This document shows positions 36,001 through 44,007 of a stretch of 64,000 nucleotides of DNA, in pieces. How positions within the stretch are numbered: the stretch's first letter is position 1; the number at the start of each line of letters is the position of its first letter. Made by a program: the position numbers and the translations under genes. The notes below the pieces were generated by a model. That model did no database searches. It saw only the letters and a list, made by a program, of their open reading frames with translations, and was not told the DNA's origin. This DNA comes from Okapia johnstoni (lineage: Eukaryota; Chordata; Mammalia; Artiodactyla; Giraffidae), in the NCBI GenBank assembly GCA_024291935.2, contig CM044306.1, forward strand, positions 21,771,001-21,835,000, in the 5' to 3' direction.

Positions 36001-38677
36001 CAAGACAAAGAAGAAGAAGTCATCAAGATTACCACCTGACAAACCAAAGCACCAGACTGAAGATGACTTTCAGAGGGAGCTATTTTCAATGGATGTTGAC
36101 TCACAAAACCCTATCTTTGATGTCAACATGACAGCTGACACGCTGGATACGCCACACATCACTCCAGCTCCAAGCCAGTGTAGTACTCCCCCAACAACTT
36201 ACCCGCAACCAGTACCTCACCCCCAACCCAGTATTCAAAGGATGGTCCGACTATCCAGTTCAGACAGCATTGGCCCAGATGTAACTGATATCCTTTCAGA
36301 CATTGCAGAAGAAGCTTCTAAGCTTCCCAGCACTAGTGACGATTGTCCACCCATTGGCACCCCTGTTCGAGATTCTTCAAGCTCTGGGCATTCTCAGAGT
36401 GCCCTCTTTGACCCTGATGTCTTTCAAGCCAATAATAATGAAAATCCATACACTGATCCAGCTGACCTTATTGCAGATGCTGCTGGCAGCCCCAGTAGTG
36501 ACTCTCCTACCAATCATTTTTTTCCTGATGGAGTAGATTTCAATCCTGATTTGTTGAACAGCCAGAGCCAAAGTGGTTTTGGAGAAGAATATTTTGATGA
36601 AAGCAGCCAAAGTGGAGATAATGATGATTTCAAAGGATTTGCATCTCAGGCGCTAAATACTTTGGGGGTGCCAATGCTTGGAGGTGATAATGGGGAGACT
36701 AAGTTTAAAGGCAATAGCCAAGCTGACACAGTTGATTTCAGTATTATAGCAGTGGCTGGTAAGGCTTTGGGTCCTACAGATCTTATGGAGCATCATAGTG
36801 GTAGCCAGAGTCCTTTATTGACCACTGGGGACTTAGGGAAAGAAAAGACTCAAAAGAGAGTAAAGGAAGGCAATGGTGCCAGTAATAGTAGTCTGTCAGG
36901 GCCAGGATTAGACAGCAAACCAGGGAAGCGCAGTCGAACCCCTTCTAATGATGGCAAAAGCAAAGATAAGCCTCCAAAGCGGAAGAAGGCAGACACTGAG
37001 GGAAAGTCTCCATCTCACAGTTCTTCTAACCGACCTTTCACCCCACCTACTAGTACAGGTGGATCCAAATCTCCAGGCAGTTCAGGAAGATCTCAGACTC
37101 CCCCAGGTGTTGCCACACCACCAATTCCCAAAATTACTATTCAGATTCCTAAGGGTACTGTGATGGTGGGCAAGCCCTCTTCTCACAGTCAGTATACCAG
37201 CAGTGGTTCTGTGTCTTCCTCAGGAAGTAAAAGCCACCATAGCCATTCTTCCTCATCTTCTGCTTCCAACTCAGGCAAGATGAAAAGCAGTAAATCAGAA
37301 GGTTCATCCAGTTCTAAGTTAAGTAGCAGTATATACTCTAGCCAAGGGTCTTCTGGATCTAGCCAATCCAAAAATTCATCCCAGTCTGGGGGAAAGCCAG
37401 GCTCCTCTCCTATTAGCAAGCATGGACTGAGCAGTGGCTCCAGCAGCACCAAGATGAAACCTCAAGGGAAGCCATCATCACTTATGAATCCTTCTTTAAG
37501 TAAACCAAACATATCCCCTTCCCATTCAAGGCCACCTGGAGGCTCTGATAAGCTTGCCTCTCCAATGAAGCCTCTTCCTGGGACTCCCCCATCCTCTAAA
37601 GCCAAGTCCCCTATCAGTTCAGGTTCTGGTGGTTCTCACATGTCTGGAACTAGTTCAAGCACCGGCATGAAGTCATCTTCAGGGTTAGGATCCTCAGGCT
37701 CATTGTCTCAGAAAACTCCCCCATCATCTAACTCTTGTACAGCATCTTCCTCTTCCTTTTCCTCAAGTGGCTCTTCCATGTCATCCTCTCAGAACCAGCA
37801 TGGGAGTTCCAAAGGGAAATCTCCCAGCAGAAATAAGAAGCCGTCTTTAACAGCTGTCATAGATAAACTGAAGCATGGGGTTGTCACCAGTGGCCCTGGG
37901 GGTGAAGACCCAATGGACGGCCAAATGGGGGTGAGCACAAATTCTAGCCATCCTGTGTCCTCCAAACATAACATGTCTGGAGGAGAGTTCCAGGGCAAGC
38001 GTGAGAAAAGTGATAAAGACAAATCAAAGGTTTCCACCTCGGGGGGCTCAGTGGATTCATCTAAGAAGACCTCAGAGTCTAAAAATGTGGGGAGCACGGG
38101 TGTGGCAAAAATTATCATCAGCAAGCATGATGGGGGATCCCCCAGCATTAAAGCCAAAGTGACTTTGCAGAAACCTGGGGAAAGTGGTGGAGAAGGGCTC
38201 AGGCCTCAGATGGCCTCTTCCAAAAACTATGGCTCTCCACTCATCAGTGGTTCCACTCCAAAGCATGAGCGTGGCTCTCCCAGCCATAGTAAGTCACCAG
38301 CATATACCCCCCAGAATCTGGACAGTGAAAGTGAGTCAGGCTCCTCCATAGCAGAGAAATCTTATCAGAACAGTCCTAGCTCAGATGATGGCATCCGACC
38401 TCTTCCAGAATACAGCACAGAGAAGCATAAGAAGCACAAAAAAGAAAAGAAGAAAGTAAAAGACAAAGATAGGGACCGGGACAAAGACCGAGACAAGAAA
38501 AAATCTCATAGCATCAAGCCAGAGAGTTGGTCTAAATCCCCCATCTCTTCAGACCAGTCCTTGTCTATGACAAGTAACACAATCTTATCTACAGACAGGC
38601 CCTCAAGGCTCAGCCCTGACTTTATGATTGGGGAGGAAGATGACGATCTCATGGATGTGGCCCTGATTGGCAACTAG
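18061..38677 (+). CDS. MED1: MED1, Mediator complex subunit 1 (complete coding region, 17 exons)
   Basis: MED1 sits in the Middle module of Mediator in the nucleus. It links ligand-bound nuclear receptors (thyroid, vitamin D, oestrogen, PPAR) and GATA factors to RNA polymerase II. Coding exons: 18061-18085, 20137-20243, 22750-22828, 23730-23784, 23889-24021, 24723-24751, 26741-26812, 27307-27381, 27870-27943, 28699-28788, 30096-30207, 30736-30860, 31108-31226, 32001-32202, 33622-33717, 33842-33947, 35446-38677. They sum to 4731 nt, giving 1576 residues, close to human (1581). All introns are GT-AG. The N-terminal 500 residues are the conserved Med1 fold. Two receptor-binding LXXLL boxes are intact: LTSLL at 604-608 and LMNLL at 645-649. 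The C-terminal half is a disordered Ser/Pro/Lys-rich tail with a lysine-rich KHKKHKKEKKK stretch, ending DLMDVALIGN. No frameshift or early stop is seen, so the gene looks functional. Confidence 0.98.
18086..20136 (+). other. MED1: MED1 intron 1
   Basis: Contains one Bov-A half (18769-18897) with target-site duplication. Otherwise I see no recognisable element; the first 100 bp are still CpG-rich. Confidence 0.8.
18769..18897 (-). mobile_element. Bov-A SINE half with target-site duplication
   Basis: Minus-strand Bov-A unit in MED1 intron 1, flanked by the perfect 13-bp duplication CTGGGCACATAAT (18756-18768 and 18898-18910). Confidence 0.93.
20137..20243 (+). CDS. MED1: MED1 exon 2
   Basis: Residues 9-44 (ESEKLSKMSSLLERLHAKF to LVRQVM). 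Acceptor ATCTTAG, donor GTGAGG. Confidence 0.97.
20508..20625 (+). mobile_element. CHR-type SINE
   Basis: Plus strand: TTCCCTAGTATCCTAGGGTTTAGG, then GGGTTCACTCCC, then AGCCCACAAGATCCACAGCGCTGCC and an A tail. MED1 intron 2. Confidence 0.8.
20905..21100 (+). mobile_element. MIR SINE
   Basis: Diverged MIR in sense: TTGACTCCACTACTACCTGTGTAACCTTGGACAAATTACTTG, then TCCTCATCTAGAAGG, then GTAAAGATCAAATGAGATAATGG. MED1 intron 2. Confidence 0.7.
21455..21680 (-). mobile_element. Bov-tA SINE
   Basis: Minus-strand Bov-tA, tail at left (TCAGTCATGTCCAACTC), head ending TCCACTGGGGAAGCCC. MED1 intron 2. Confidence 0.9.
22071..22154. mobile_element. Mariner-type MITE (84 bp hairpin)
   Basis: Two imperfect inverted arms, GTTGGGTGGGCCAAAAATTT and its mirror AACTTTTTAGCTGGCCCAG, meet at TTTTTCCATAACATCTTATGGAAAAA. 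This matches the short non-coding mariner relative common in ruminants. MED1 intron 2. Confidence 0.75.
22353..22474 (-). mobile_element. CHR-type SINE
   Basis: Minus strand: TTTTTTGGCTGCGCTGTGTCATG to GACCACCAGGGAAGTCC. MED1 intron 2. Confidence 0.85.
22750..22828 (+). CDS. MED1: MED1 exon 3
   Basis: Residues 45-70 (EKRVVMSSGGHQHLVSCLE onward). Acceptor ATACAG; donor GTTTGT is weak because position +3 is T. Confidence 0.96.
23325..23402 (-). mobile_element. CHR-type SINE fragment
   Basis: Short diverged end piece: GGGATTGAATCC, then GTGGAGTCTTAACCACTAGATGACCAG. MED1 intron 3. Confidence 0.6.
23730..23784 (+). CDS. MED1: MED1 exon 4
   Basis: Residues 71-88 plus two bases (VTSLPAMTDRLESIARQN). 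55 nt; donor GTAAGT. Confidence 0.96.
23889..24021 (+). CDS. MED1: MED1 exon 5
   Basis: Residues 89-133 (GLGSHLSASGTECYITSDMF to HHGENPV). Donor GTATGT. Intron 4 is only 104 nt. Confidence 0.97.
24723..24751 (+). CDS. MED1: MED1 exon 6 (29-nt microexon)
   Basis: Residues 134-142 plus two bases (SCPELVQQL). Its length is not a multiple of three, so skipping would shift the frame. Acceptor TTTCAG, donor GTGAGC. Confidence 0.95.
24952..25170 (-). mobile_element. MER5A-type hAT MITE
   Basis: Antisense match to the MER5A consensus: GTATTGCCATTTTGGGTTGG, then AACAGCATCCCTGGTCTC, then AAATATCTCCAGATATTGTC, then GGGCAAAATCATTCCTGGCTGAGAAC. Old mammalian DNA transposon in MED1 intron 6. Confidence 0.8.
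26130..26209. repeat. 40-bp tandem duplication
   Basis: Unit 26130-26169 is repeated at 26170-26209 with a single T-to-C difference. MED1 intron 6; not part of a recognised element. Confidence 0.9.
26741..26812 (+). CDS. MED1: MED1 exon 7
   Basis: Residues 143-166 plus two bases (REKNFDEFSKHLKGLVNLYN...). 72 nt, so skipping keeps the frame. Acceptor CTTACAG, donor GTAAGT. Confidence 0.97.
27307..27381 (+). CDS. MED1: MED1 exon 8
   Basis: Residues 167-191 plus two bases (NKLKTKMYLALQSLEQDLSK...). 75 nt; donor GTAAGA. Confidence 0.97.
27870..27943 (+). CDS. MED1: MED1 exon 9
   Basis: Residues 192-216 (WKATNAGPLDKILHGSVGYL...). Donor GTATGT. Confidence 0.97.
28075..28299 (-). mobile_element. 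L1 3' end fragment
   Basis: Minus-strand L1 3' UTR (TTGTGTTAGTTTCTGGTATACGG, then GTTCCCTGTACTATACAATAGG, then AGTTTGTATCTGCTGATCCC). MED1 intron 9. Confidence 0.75.
28300..28441 (-). mobile_element. CHR-type SINE
   Basis: Minus strand, T-rich then TTTGGCTGTGCCAGGTCTTAG to GGACCACCAGGGAAGCCC. Abuts the L1 fragment; MED1 intron 9. Confidence 0.88.
28699..28788 (+). CDS. MED1: MED1 exon 10
   Basis: Residues 217-246 (GHLMNLKYYASPSDLLDDKT...). 90 nt; donor GTAAGA. Confidence 0.97.
29003..29085 (-). mobile_element. Bov-A SINE tail fragment
   Basis: Minus-strand fragment (GTTGCTCAGTCATGCTCGAC to CCTGCCAGGCTCCTCGTCCAC), next to a TA/CA-rich stretch. MED1 intron 10. Confidence 0.8.
29240..29356 (-). 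mobile_element. CHR-type SINE
   Basis: Minus strand: TTTTGGGTGCACCACGTGGCTTG to ACTGCCAGGGAATTCC. MED1 intron 10. Confidence 0.75.
29670..30022 (-). mobile_element. Ruminant L1 3' end
   Basis: Minus-strand ruminant L1: GGAGCTAATTACTTTACAATATTG, then CCATACATTGACATGAATCAGCC, then CATCGAACATGGAATGG, then GACTGTTCTATGCATCTGTGTC. Ends about 75 bp before MED1 exon 11. Confidence 0.85.
30096..30207 (+). CDS. MED1: MED1 exon 11
   Basis: Residues 247-283 (VPRSLGMNASVTIEGTSAM...). A ruminant L1 fragment ends about 75 bp upstream of its acceptor. Donor GTAAGT. Confidence 0.97.
30736..30860 (+). CDS. MED1: MED1 exon 12
   Basis: Residues 284-325 (WTPSFSPVTSANSVDLPACF...). The acceptor is preceded by a long T run (TTTTTTGAAG). 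Donor GTGAGT. Confidence 0.96.
31108..31226 (+). CDS. MED1: MED1 exon 13
   Basis: Residues 326-365 (GIPLFETQPTYVPLYELITQ...). Donor GTAAGT. Intron read-through would add a few residues before a stop. Confidence 0.97.
31227..32000 (+). other. MED1: MED1 intron 13, no repeat recognised
   Basis: No gene or clear repeat. Introns 14 (32203-33621) and 15 are likewise free of recognisable elements. Confidence 0.6.
32001..32202 (+). CDS. MED1: MED1 exon 14
   Basis: Residues 366-432 (ALPGQQHCYFLNKDAPLPDG to TILKE). Donor GTACTG is below average strength. Confidence 0.97.
33622..33717 (+). CDS. MED1: MED1 exon 15
   Basis: Residues 433-464 (DSPGLLQFEVCPLSESRFSV...). 96 nt; donor GTGAGT. Intron 15 is only 124 nt. 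Confidence 0.97.
33842..33947 (+). CDS. MED1: MED1 exon 16
   Basis: Residues 465-499 plus two bases (VVMDVQDSTHVSCKLYKGLS...). Donor GTAGCA is weak. Confidence 0.96.
34930..35045 (-). mobile_element. CHR-type SINE
   Basis: Minus strand: TTTTTTTTGGCTGCCCTGTGTGGC to ACTAGACCACCAAAGATTTCC. MED1 intron 16. Confidence 0.8.
35064..35241 (-). mobile_element. CHR-type SINE with target-site duplication and (ATTC)n tail
   Basis: Minus strand, with ATTC repeats (35064-35086) as its tail. Perfect 14-bp duplication CCAGATTCTTTTTA (35050-35063 and 35242-35255). MED1 intron 16, about 200 bp before the last exon. Confidence 0.88.
35446..38677 (+). CDS. MED1: MED1 exon 17 (last coding exon)
   Basis: Residues 500-1576 and the TAG stop. 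Carries both LXXLL receptor boxes (CTT at 35756 begins LTSLL; CTC at 35879 begins LMNLL). It also holds the KKKKSSRLPPDKPK basic patch, the long serine-rich region (about 37170-37830) and the charged C-terminus. Single 3.2-kb exon. Confidence 0.98.
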
Positions 38678-41600
38678 GAACCTTACTTTTTAAAGCAAAA
38701 ATATGGCCAGAGAAGAACTAAGTGTATAGGCAAATCACCTTAAGGAGTGAGTCAGACAGGTCTGATTTTGTGTTTAAGAATCTTAAATGGCATGGCTTTG
38801 ACACCAAGTGGGATGAATTTTGAAAGGCATAGCCAGACCCTACTAAAGAGACCATAGGGTTTGATTCTGGTTACCGCAAATCACTTGTTCCTTTGCCAGA
38901 AAAAAAAAAAAAGTTTTAAAATATTTGCTTATGAAAGGGAGGGGGTGGGAAGGGCTTAGGGAGAGGGAAGGGTGGGAAACAGTTTTGTGGGAAATATTCA
39001 TATATATTTTTTCTCCCTTTTTCCATTTTTAGGCCATGTTTTAAACTCATTTTAGTGCATGTATTTGAAGGGCTGGGCAGAAAATGAAAAAGCAATACAT
39101 TCCTTGATGCATTTGCATGAAGGTTGTTCACCTTTGGGTAGTTGTCCATTTGAGGCAGGGGCAAATGAAGGACTTGGGTCATTTTGGACACTTAAGTAAT
39201 GTTTGGTGTCTGTTTCTTAGAGGAGTGATTGGGGAGGGAAGATGATTTTAGCTATTTATTTGTAATATTTTAACCCTTTATCTGTTTGCTTTTATACAGT
39301 GTTTTTTCTAATTCTATGAGGTTCAGGGTTCAAAATGATGGGAGGCAAGAAGGAGGCTTATTTGGTGGTAGGGAGCTTGTAGCTTATGCTGGTAATGTAG
39401 TATCGAGCTGAAGCAGATCAGTCAGAGCCCACCTTTGGAGTCAAGTAGAAAACCAAAATGGTGTTTTTGTTTTAGGAGGTTTTTCATAGGCTTCAGACAT
39501 CATAGGAATATTAGGAGTTATCTTTCTGTGGAGGTATTGATTTATAGTCTCTTTTTCCTTTAAAGAAAGCTGGGCTGGCTTTTTGGGATGTAAACATGTT
39601 TTCAGATGCAGTCAAGTTTAAAAGTGGGATAGCCTCCCTGACCCAGTGGCATGAAAACCATTACAGAATTCATAGTTCTCCTATTTCTACAATGTGCCAA
39701 AAGTCCACATCCCAGCATTTTGTTTGTAGGAGAACTGATGCCATTCCTGAGAACTGGGCTCCTTGTTTCCCTTCATCACAAGGATAAGGAGTCCAGACTT
39801 TAATCACTCCACTGTATGCTCCCTTAGATAAAACAGTAAAAAATTTGCAGCCATAGTTCACTTAAAACAGTTTTCAAGCTCACTTGAAGTAATGGGGGCC
39901 TGGAATGCTAGGTGGGCATGAAGATAAACCCTTGCTACTATGTAGCAACACAATTGGACCTTTTTGGAAGAACAGGTCTGAGTCTGGATTCTGGGGGACA
40001 TCAATAAGAAGCCCTTCTCATACATAGAGAAATCCAGGAGACCATTTGAGTGCAACACAAGTTCTCAGTATTTGGAGGGTCCTCTCAAAATTCTGCGGCC
40101 TTACTTTGATTTTGACACCTGCACTGTGCCATTCCTGATGATTCCATTCAGGATCTGTATCAGCAGGATGGGGCACGATCCCCAGCACAACTCTTCTGGA
40201 TTAAAAAAAAAAAGCCAGGTGATTCATTTGTGTGTGTGTGTGTCATAAATGGAGTGACTTCATCAGATACTGAAGAAGATTTCTATGTTCAGCTCTTTCT
40301 GCAGGCTGGAGTTAGCATAGAGTTGGAAAATCAGCTTTGGCTTTCTTTCCTGACTGTCTCTGATTTCCTTTAGTGTTCTCCCTTTTCTGGTCATCAGCTC
40401 TCAACAACTCTGCCACTTTTGTGTCCCAACGTAATAAGAAGTAGGAAACGAAACATTGCAAAGTGGAGCAAGAAAAGTTATCGGTTACCGTATCAGAGTC
40501 AAATGTCTTGGGTGACACTGAGGAGGACATGGGCAAGGTGATACCAGAGTGCTTTATCTTGTGATGCTGATACAGTAGCAGCCTCTCAGACATACAACCA
40601 GGTTGGATTTCTCACAAGTTTCTCACCTAGTTTTGAATCCTATCCCATTGGTTTCTGCAGGAAAAAAAAAAGTTAAAATGGTTTTTAAGTTTGGGTGGGG
40701 AAAGTATGGGGAATGTACTGCATAATATCAGGGGCTCAGCTCCCCCAAGTAGAGCCAACAAATACCAAAATGAGTAAACTGGGAAGCTTTTTCTCTCTTT
40801 CTGTCTTCATCCCAGATCAAAGAATTCCGAGTTAGGATCTGGATGAAGGATAAGCCCCTGAATTGTCGATGGGCACACCCCACACACTGACCCAGCATCT
40901 GAACTTGCTTAACAGGGAGCCGGGGCTAAACTGCTTCACCCTGCCTGAGAACCAGGGAGCACTGCATTTCTCCACAGGGTGGAGGAGAAGAGGCAGAATA
41001 AACCAAGCCTGGGACACCTCCCTCCTGTCTAGGTGTACTCATTCTTCTGTTTCAAAAGACGACAAGGACATGAAGTCATCTTCTACCTATCTTCTGCTGC
41101 TGGTGTCTTATGTATTCTTAGTTTGACCTGATTCCTCTTGTCTTTTGGCTTCATGTTAGGGGTTCTTGGTCAAAACCTGCTCTGATGTACATGAAGATTC
41201 CAGGTTCAAAACTCAGTTTCTTTTAAAATAAGTATGGGGGGGAGGCGTGAAATGAAACAGGATATAATTGCCAAAACTAGGCTTGAGGTTGGTGGCTCTT
41301 GGAAGGATTTTCCTTAAGGCCTAGGTCTGAAAATACAGGGCAGCACTATCCTGAATTCTGAAACCTTCCAGGGAGCCAGTGAGTCATAGTATCCAGTCGA
41401 GTCACTTAAAGCAGATTCCAGTATAGGAAACTCATTCACAATCCCTTGGCAGTCCAATTTTTTTAACCTTTTATCCCTAAATCTCCCTCCCTCTTTATTT
41501 CTACCCTTAAGTTTTTTTGAGGGGTAGGAAGTACCTAACATCTCAGAAGCTAGGTTGGGAAACATGCTCAGTTGTAGAAACTGAGCTTTAAATTTTGCGT

Positions 41601-41805
41601 TTTAAAAATGTACATCAGGAGCAGTTGGGGAGGGTCTTTTCTAAAAAAAACTTTCAAATTTGATTTTCTGTGCGTATGGCCGTTCTGTAAATACTTTGGG
41701 GTTTTTCATTTTTTTGAAAGTAGACAAAAATCTGTGGGATTTTTTTCCCAAAACATTACAAAAATGTGTTTATTTACATGCAAATAAATTTCTTTGATAA
41801 AAAGC
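38678..41805 (+). other. MED1: MED1 3' UTR
   Basis: About 3.1 kb after the TAG with no recognisable ruminant SINE or LINE, unlike the introns. It has several A-rich runs (38899-38912, 40201-40212, 40660-40670) and a short GT run near 40230. The inferred end is just after the AATAAA at 41783, followed by a GT-rich stretch (GCGTATGTGTAG). Confidence 0.75.
41783..41788 (+). terminator. MED1: MED1 poly(A) signal AATAAA
   Basis: Canonical hexamer about 3.1 kb after the stop, followed by an A-rich cleavage zone and GT-rich downstream sequence. This is the best candidate for the main 3' end. Confidence 0.75.
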
Positions 41806-42650
41806 AACATGCGTATGTGTAGTAAATTTTTAACTTTTGAATACTTTTGTTCATTCAGCTTTTTAAAAATCCAATCAAAAAAATTTTAACACAGTAAAAA
41901 AGTCTCCTGAGTATTACCTGATAATGGGTTAACTGGAAAGGATAATTGAAATTAGAAAAAAACCTGTGGAAGTTTTCATCTGATTTATCTTGCTCAAGCC
42001 ACTTTTACTATCTTTTGCATGCCTCTGTCACCAAATTCATCAGTAGTTCTTGCTGGGAGAAAACTGCTCTAAGATGAGATGCAACTAAAAGGTTGTTTCT
42101 ATTTGACATGAAGCAGTAACAACAGTGTCTGGGACAGGAGGAGGCTGTAACATCTAGACCTGGGTGTGTGGGCCTGAGAATAAGTTTCTGAAGCTGGGTT
42201 TCCTTGCTTAGGAAGTCCTTTCTAAGATTAAAAAAAAAAAATTTTTTTAAGTGCTTTAAGTGTTGGGTAATAAGCCTTTCAGGTAAAATGTGCCCGTTTA
42301 AAAGGTCTCTGCACTTGTTGCTCTTTAAGTAAGCTCATCTCTTAAATCATTCATAATCAGCCAGTCACTGAAAGTGCAAATGAAAAGTGGTAGGAAAACA
42401 AAATCATCTACTTCGGACTACAAGTAGTCCAGCCAGGACTGCTAGAATTTGTGACACAGTTTCTAATATTTTATCTTTCGGATATAATTCTGTGGTTTTC
42501 CGCTCTAAAGTTAAACATTGCTTATTTCATAGAAATCAGATCATAAGTTTCGAGACCTGGAATTGCTAAAGTATACTCTGACATACCATGACACAATCCA
42601 GCTTCTATGGAGAAAGAGAGAGAATGTTAACCATTGGGCAAGCTCCCCCG
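41806..42650. other. MED1-FBXL20 intergenic spacer
   Basis: Short spacer with an A/T hairpin at about 42229-42248. No gene or clear repeat. It turns GC-rich near 42640. Confidence 0.6.
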
Positions 42651-43157
42651 CCACCCACTCCCACCCCGACCCCACCCCGCACCACTTACTCGTTCAGACA
42701 CGCTTGTTTCTCCCGCCAAAGTGGCGTCAGGATCAGGCTCTCACCAACCAGAGCGCTGATTGGAGGGCGGGTAAGCGCTAGAGCCCATTGGGTGCCAGCG
42801 GCGGTCGGGCGGCGGAGGGGCGGGGGAAGCCAAGGCCTTTCAGTATCACCCGCCCCCACCTCCACCAAAGCGTGCCCCTCCCCCAGCTAAAGAAATGGTC
42901 GCCCAGCTTCTGCACTGCACCCCCTGACCACAAGGCACGAGGTGCGGCCTCGCTGCTTGTCCCCAGAGCAGACGGCAGCGCCCCCTGATCCATGTGCAGG
43001 GAGATCCACGCCCCGCAGCGGCCCCCCAAGCCTCACTGCAACACCCGGTAATGCAATCCACCGAGGCGGGGGAGGCGGCAGCAGAGGCGGCAACAGCGGC
43101 GGCGGCGAAAGCAGCAGCAGCACTGCCCCAATCTAGAGACTACCGGAAAGGAGGAAA

Positions 43158-43205
43158 ATGGCTCCGAGCAGGGACCGCCTGCTGCACTTTGGGTTCAAGG
43201 CGACA
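43158..43205 (+). CDS. Candidate alternative first coding exon of FBXL20
   Basis: ATG in good context (AAAATGG; A at -3, G at +4) opens 16 codons, MAPSRDRLLHFGFKAT, running straight into a strong GTGAGT donor at 43206. It ends in phase 0, the same phase as FBXL20 exon 1, so splicing to FBXL20 exon 2 would keep the frame and swap the N-terminus. It lies 0.8 kb upstream of exon 1 in the same CpG island and on the same strand. Exon 2 is outside the window, so this is inference. An overlapping frame from the ATG at 43051 would not be in phase. Confidence 0.5.
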
Positions 43206-43694
43206 GTGAGTGATAGGGGAAGGGAGCTGGGTGGCTGGGAAGGACATGTGTGCCAATACGGGCTACTGGGAAGCGACAAGACTTAAGGGGCTGGGAGGAC
43301 AAGACAGACAGCTCAAGCGCTTGGTGGGTTGGTGCGTGCTGTCTGTCGCGGAGGGGAGAGGACGGGGCTCGGGTGCTGTGTGCAGTTGTCCTGCTTTCTT
43401 CTCTCCGACCGGTCGGCGAGCACGCGCGCACTCGCACCCGCCCCACAGCCCCTCCCATAGACAAATACACACAGACACATAGGCACTTCCCTGCCTCTCC
43501 TTCTCGCGGTGGGCTTGTCTGCCTTGGAGGCGAGAGCGGGCTCGCGCCGCCGCCACCGCCGCCGCGCTCCCGTAGCTCTTGGGCGGACGGCCGCGGGCTG
43601 CGCCCGGGGGTGGGGGAGGGGTGGTCCTGCGCCGCTGCGCGCTCCTCCTCCTCCCCCTCCCCACGCTGTTCCGAGGCCCGGGCGGCTCTGCCCA

Positions 43695-44006
43695 ATGAGG
43701 AGCGGCGTTGCTGGCAGGTGGGGAGTGTTTTTGTTTTGGGTTGAAGTTGAGGCTGAGAAGAGAGAAGAGCTAGCGACGAGCAGTCGTCGCCACCACCCCG
43801 GGAGGAGGAGGAGGCCCTGCTGGAGCCGAGAGGTCTCTCCTCTCCACCGACGGCCCCATCCCGCTGCTCCTCTGCCTCCTCTCGGTACCGGAACTCCGGG
43901 GCCTGCCCGGGGCCCCCAGTCTTTGCACCCCGCAGCGCCCGGCCCCGGCCGCACCCGCCGGCCCCATGAGGAGGGACGTGAACGGAGTGACCAAGAGCAG
44001 GTTTGA
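43695..44006 (+). promoter_or_regulatory. Upstream ORF overlapping the FBXL20 start
   Basis: ATG at 43695 opens 103 codons in another frame and stops at TGA 44004-44006, past the FBXL20 ATG and one base before exon 1 ends. Context is weak (C at -3, A at +4). It is relevant only for transcripts starting upstream of 43695. Confidence 0.5.
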
Positions 44007-44007
44007 G
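43966..44007 (+). CDS. FBXL20: FBXL20 coding exon 1
   Basis: FBXL20 is an F-box and leucine-rich-repeat protein, the substrate-recognition subunit of an SCF (SKP1-CUL1) ubiquitin ligase; the rat relative (Scrapper) acts at synapses on RIM1. Here only the first 14 codons are present, MRRDVNGVTKSRFE, identical to the known N-terminus. The exon ends in phase 0 at a GTGTGC donor, which is weaker than usual. The F-box and LRRs are encoded by later exons beyond the window. Position right after MED1 on the same strand fits the conserved order. Confidence 0.95.

Noticed and set aside
37189..37452. Antisense frame inside MED1 exon 17 (and similar ones at 35435-35872 and 37789-38157)
   Set aside because: These mirror the serine-rich MED1 coding frame and have no independent support.
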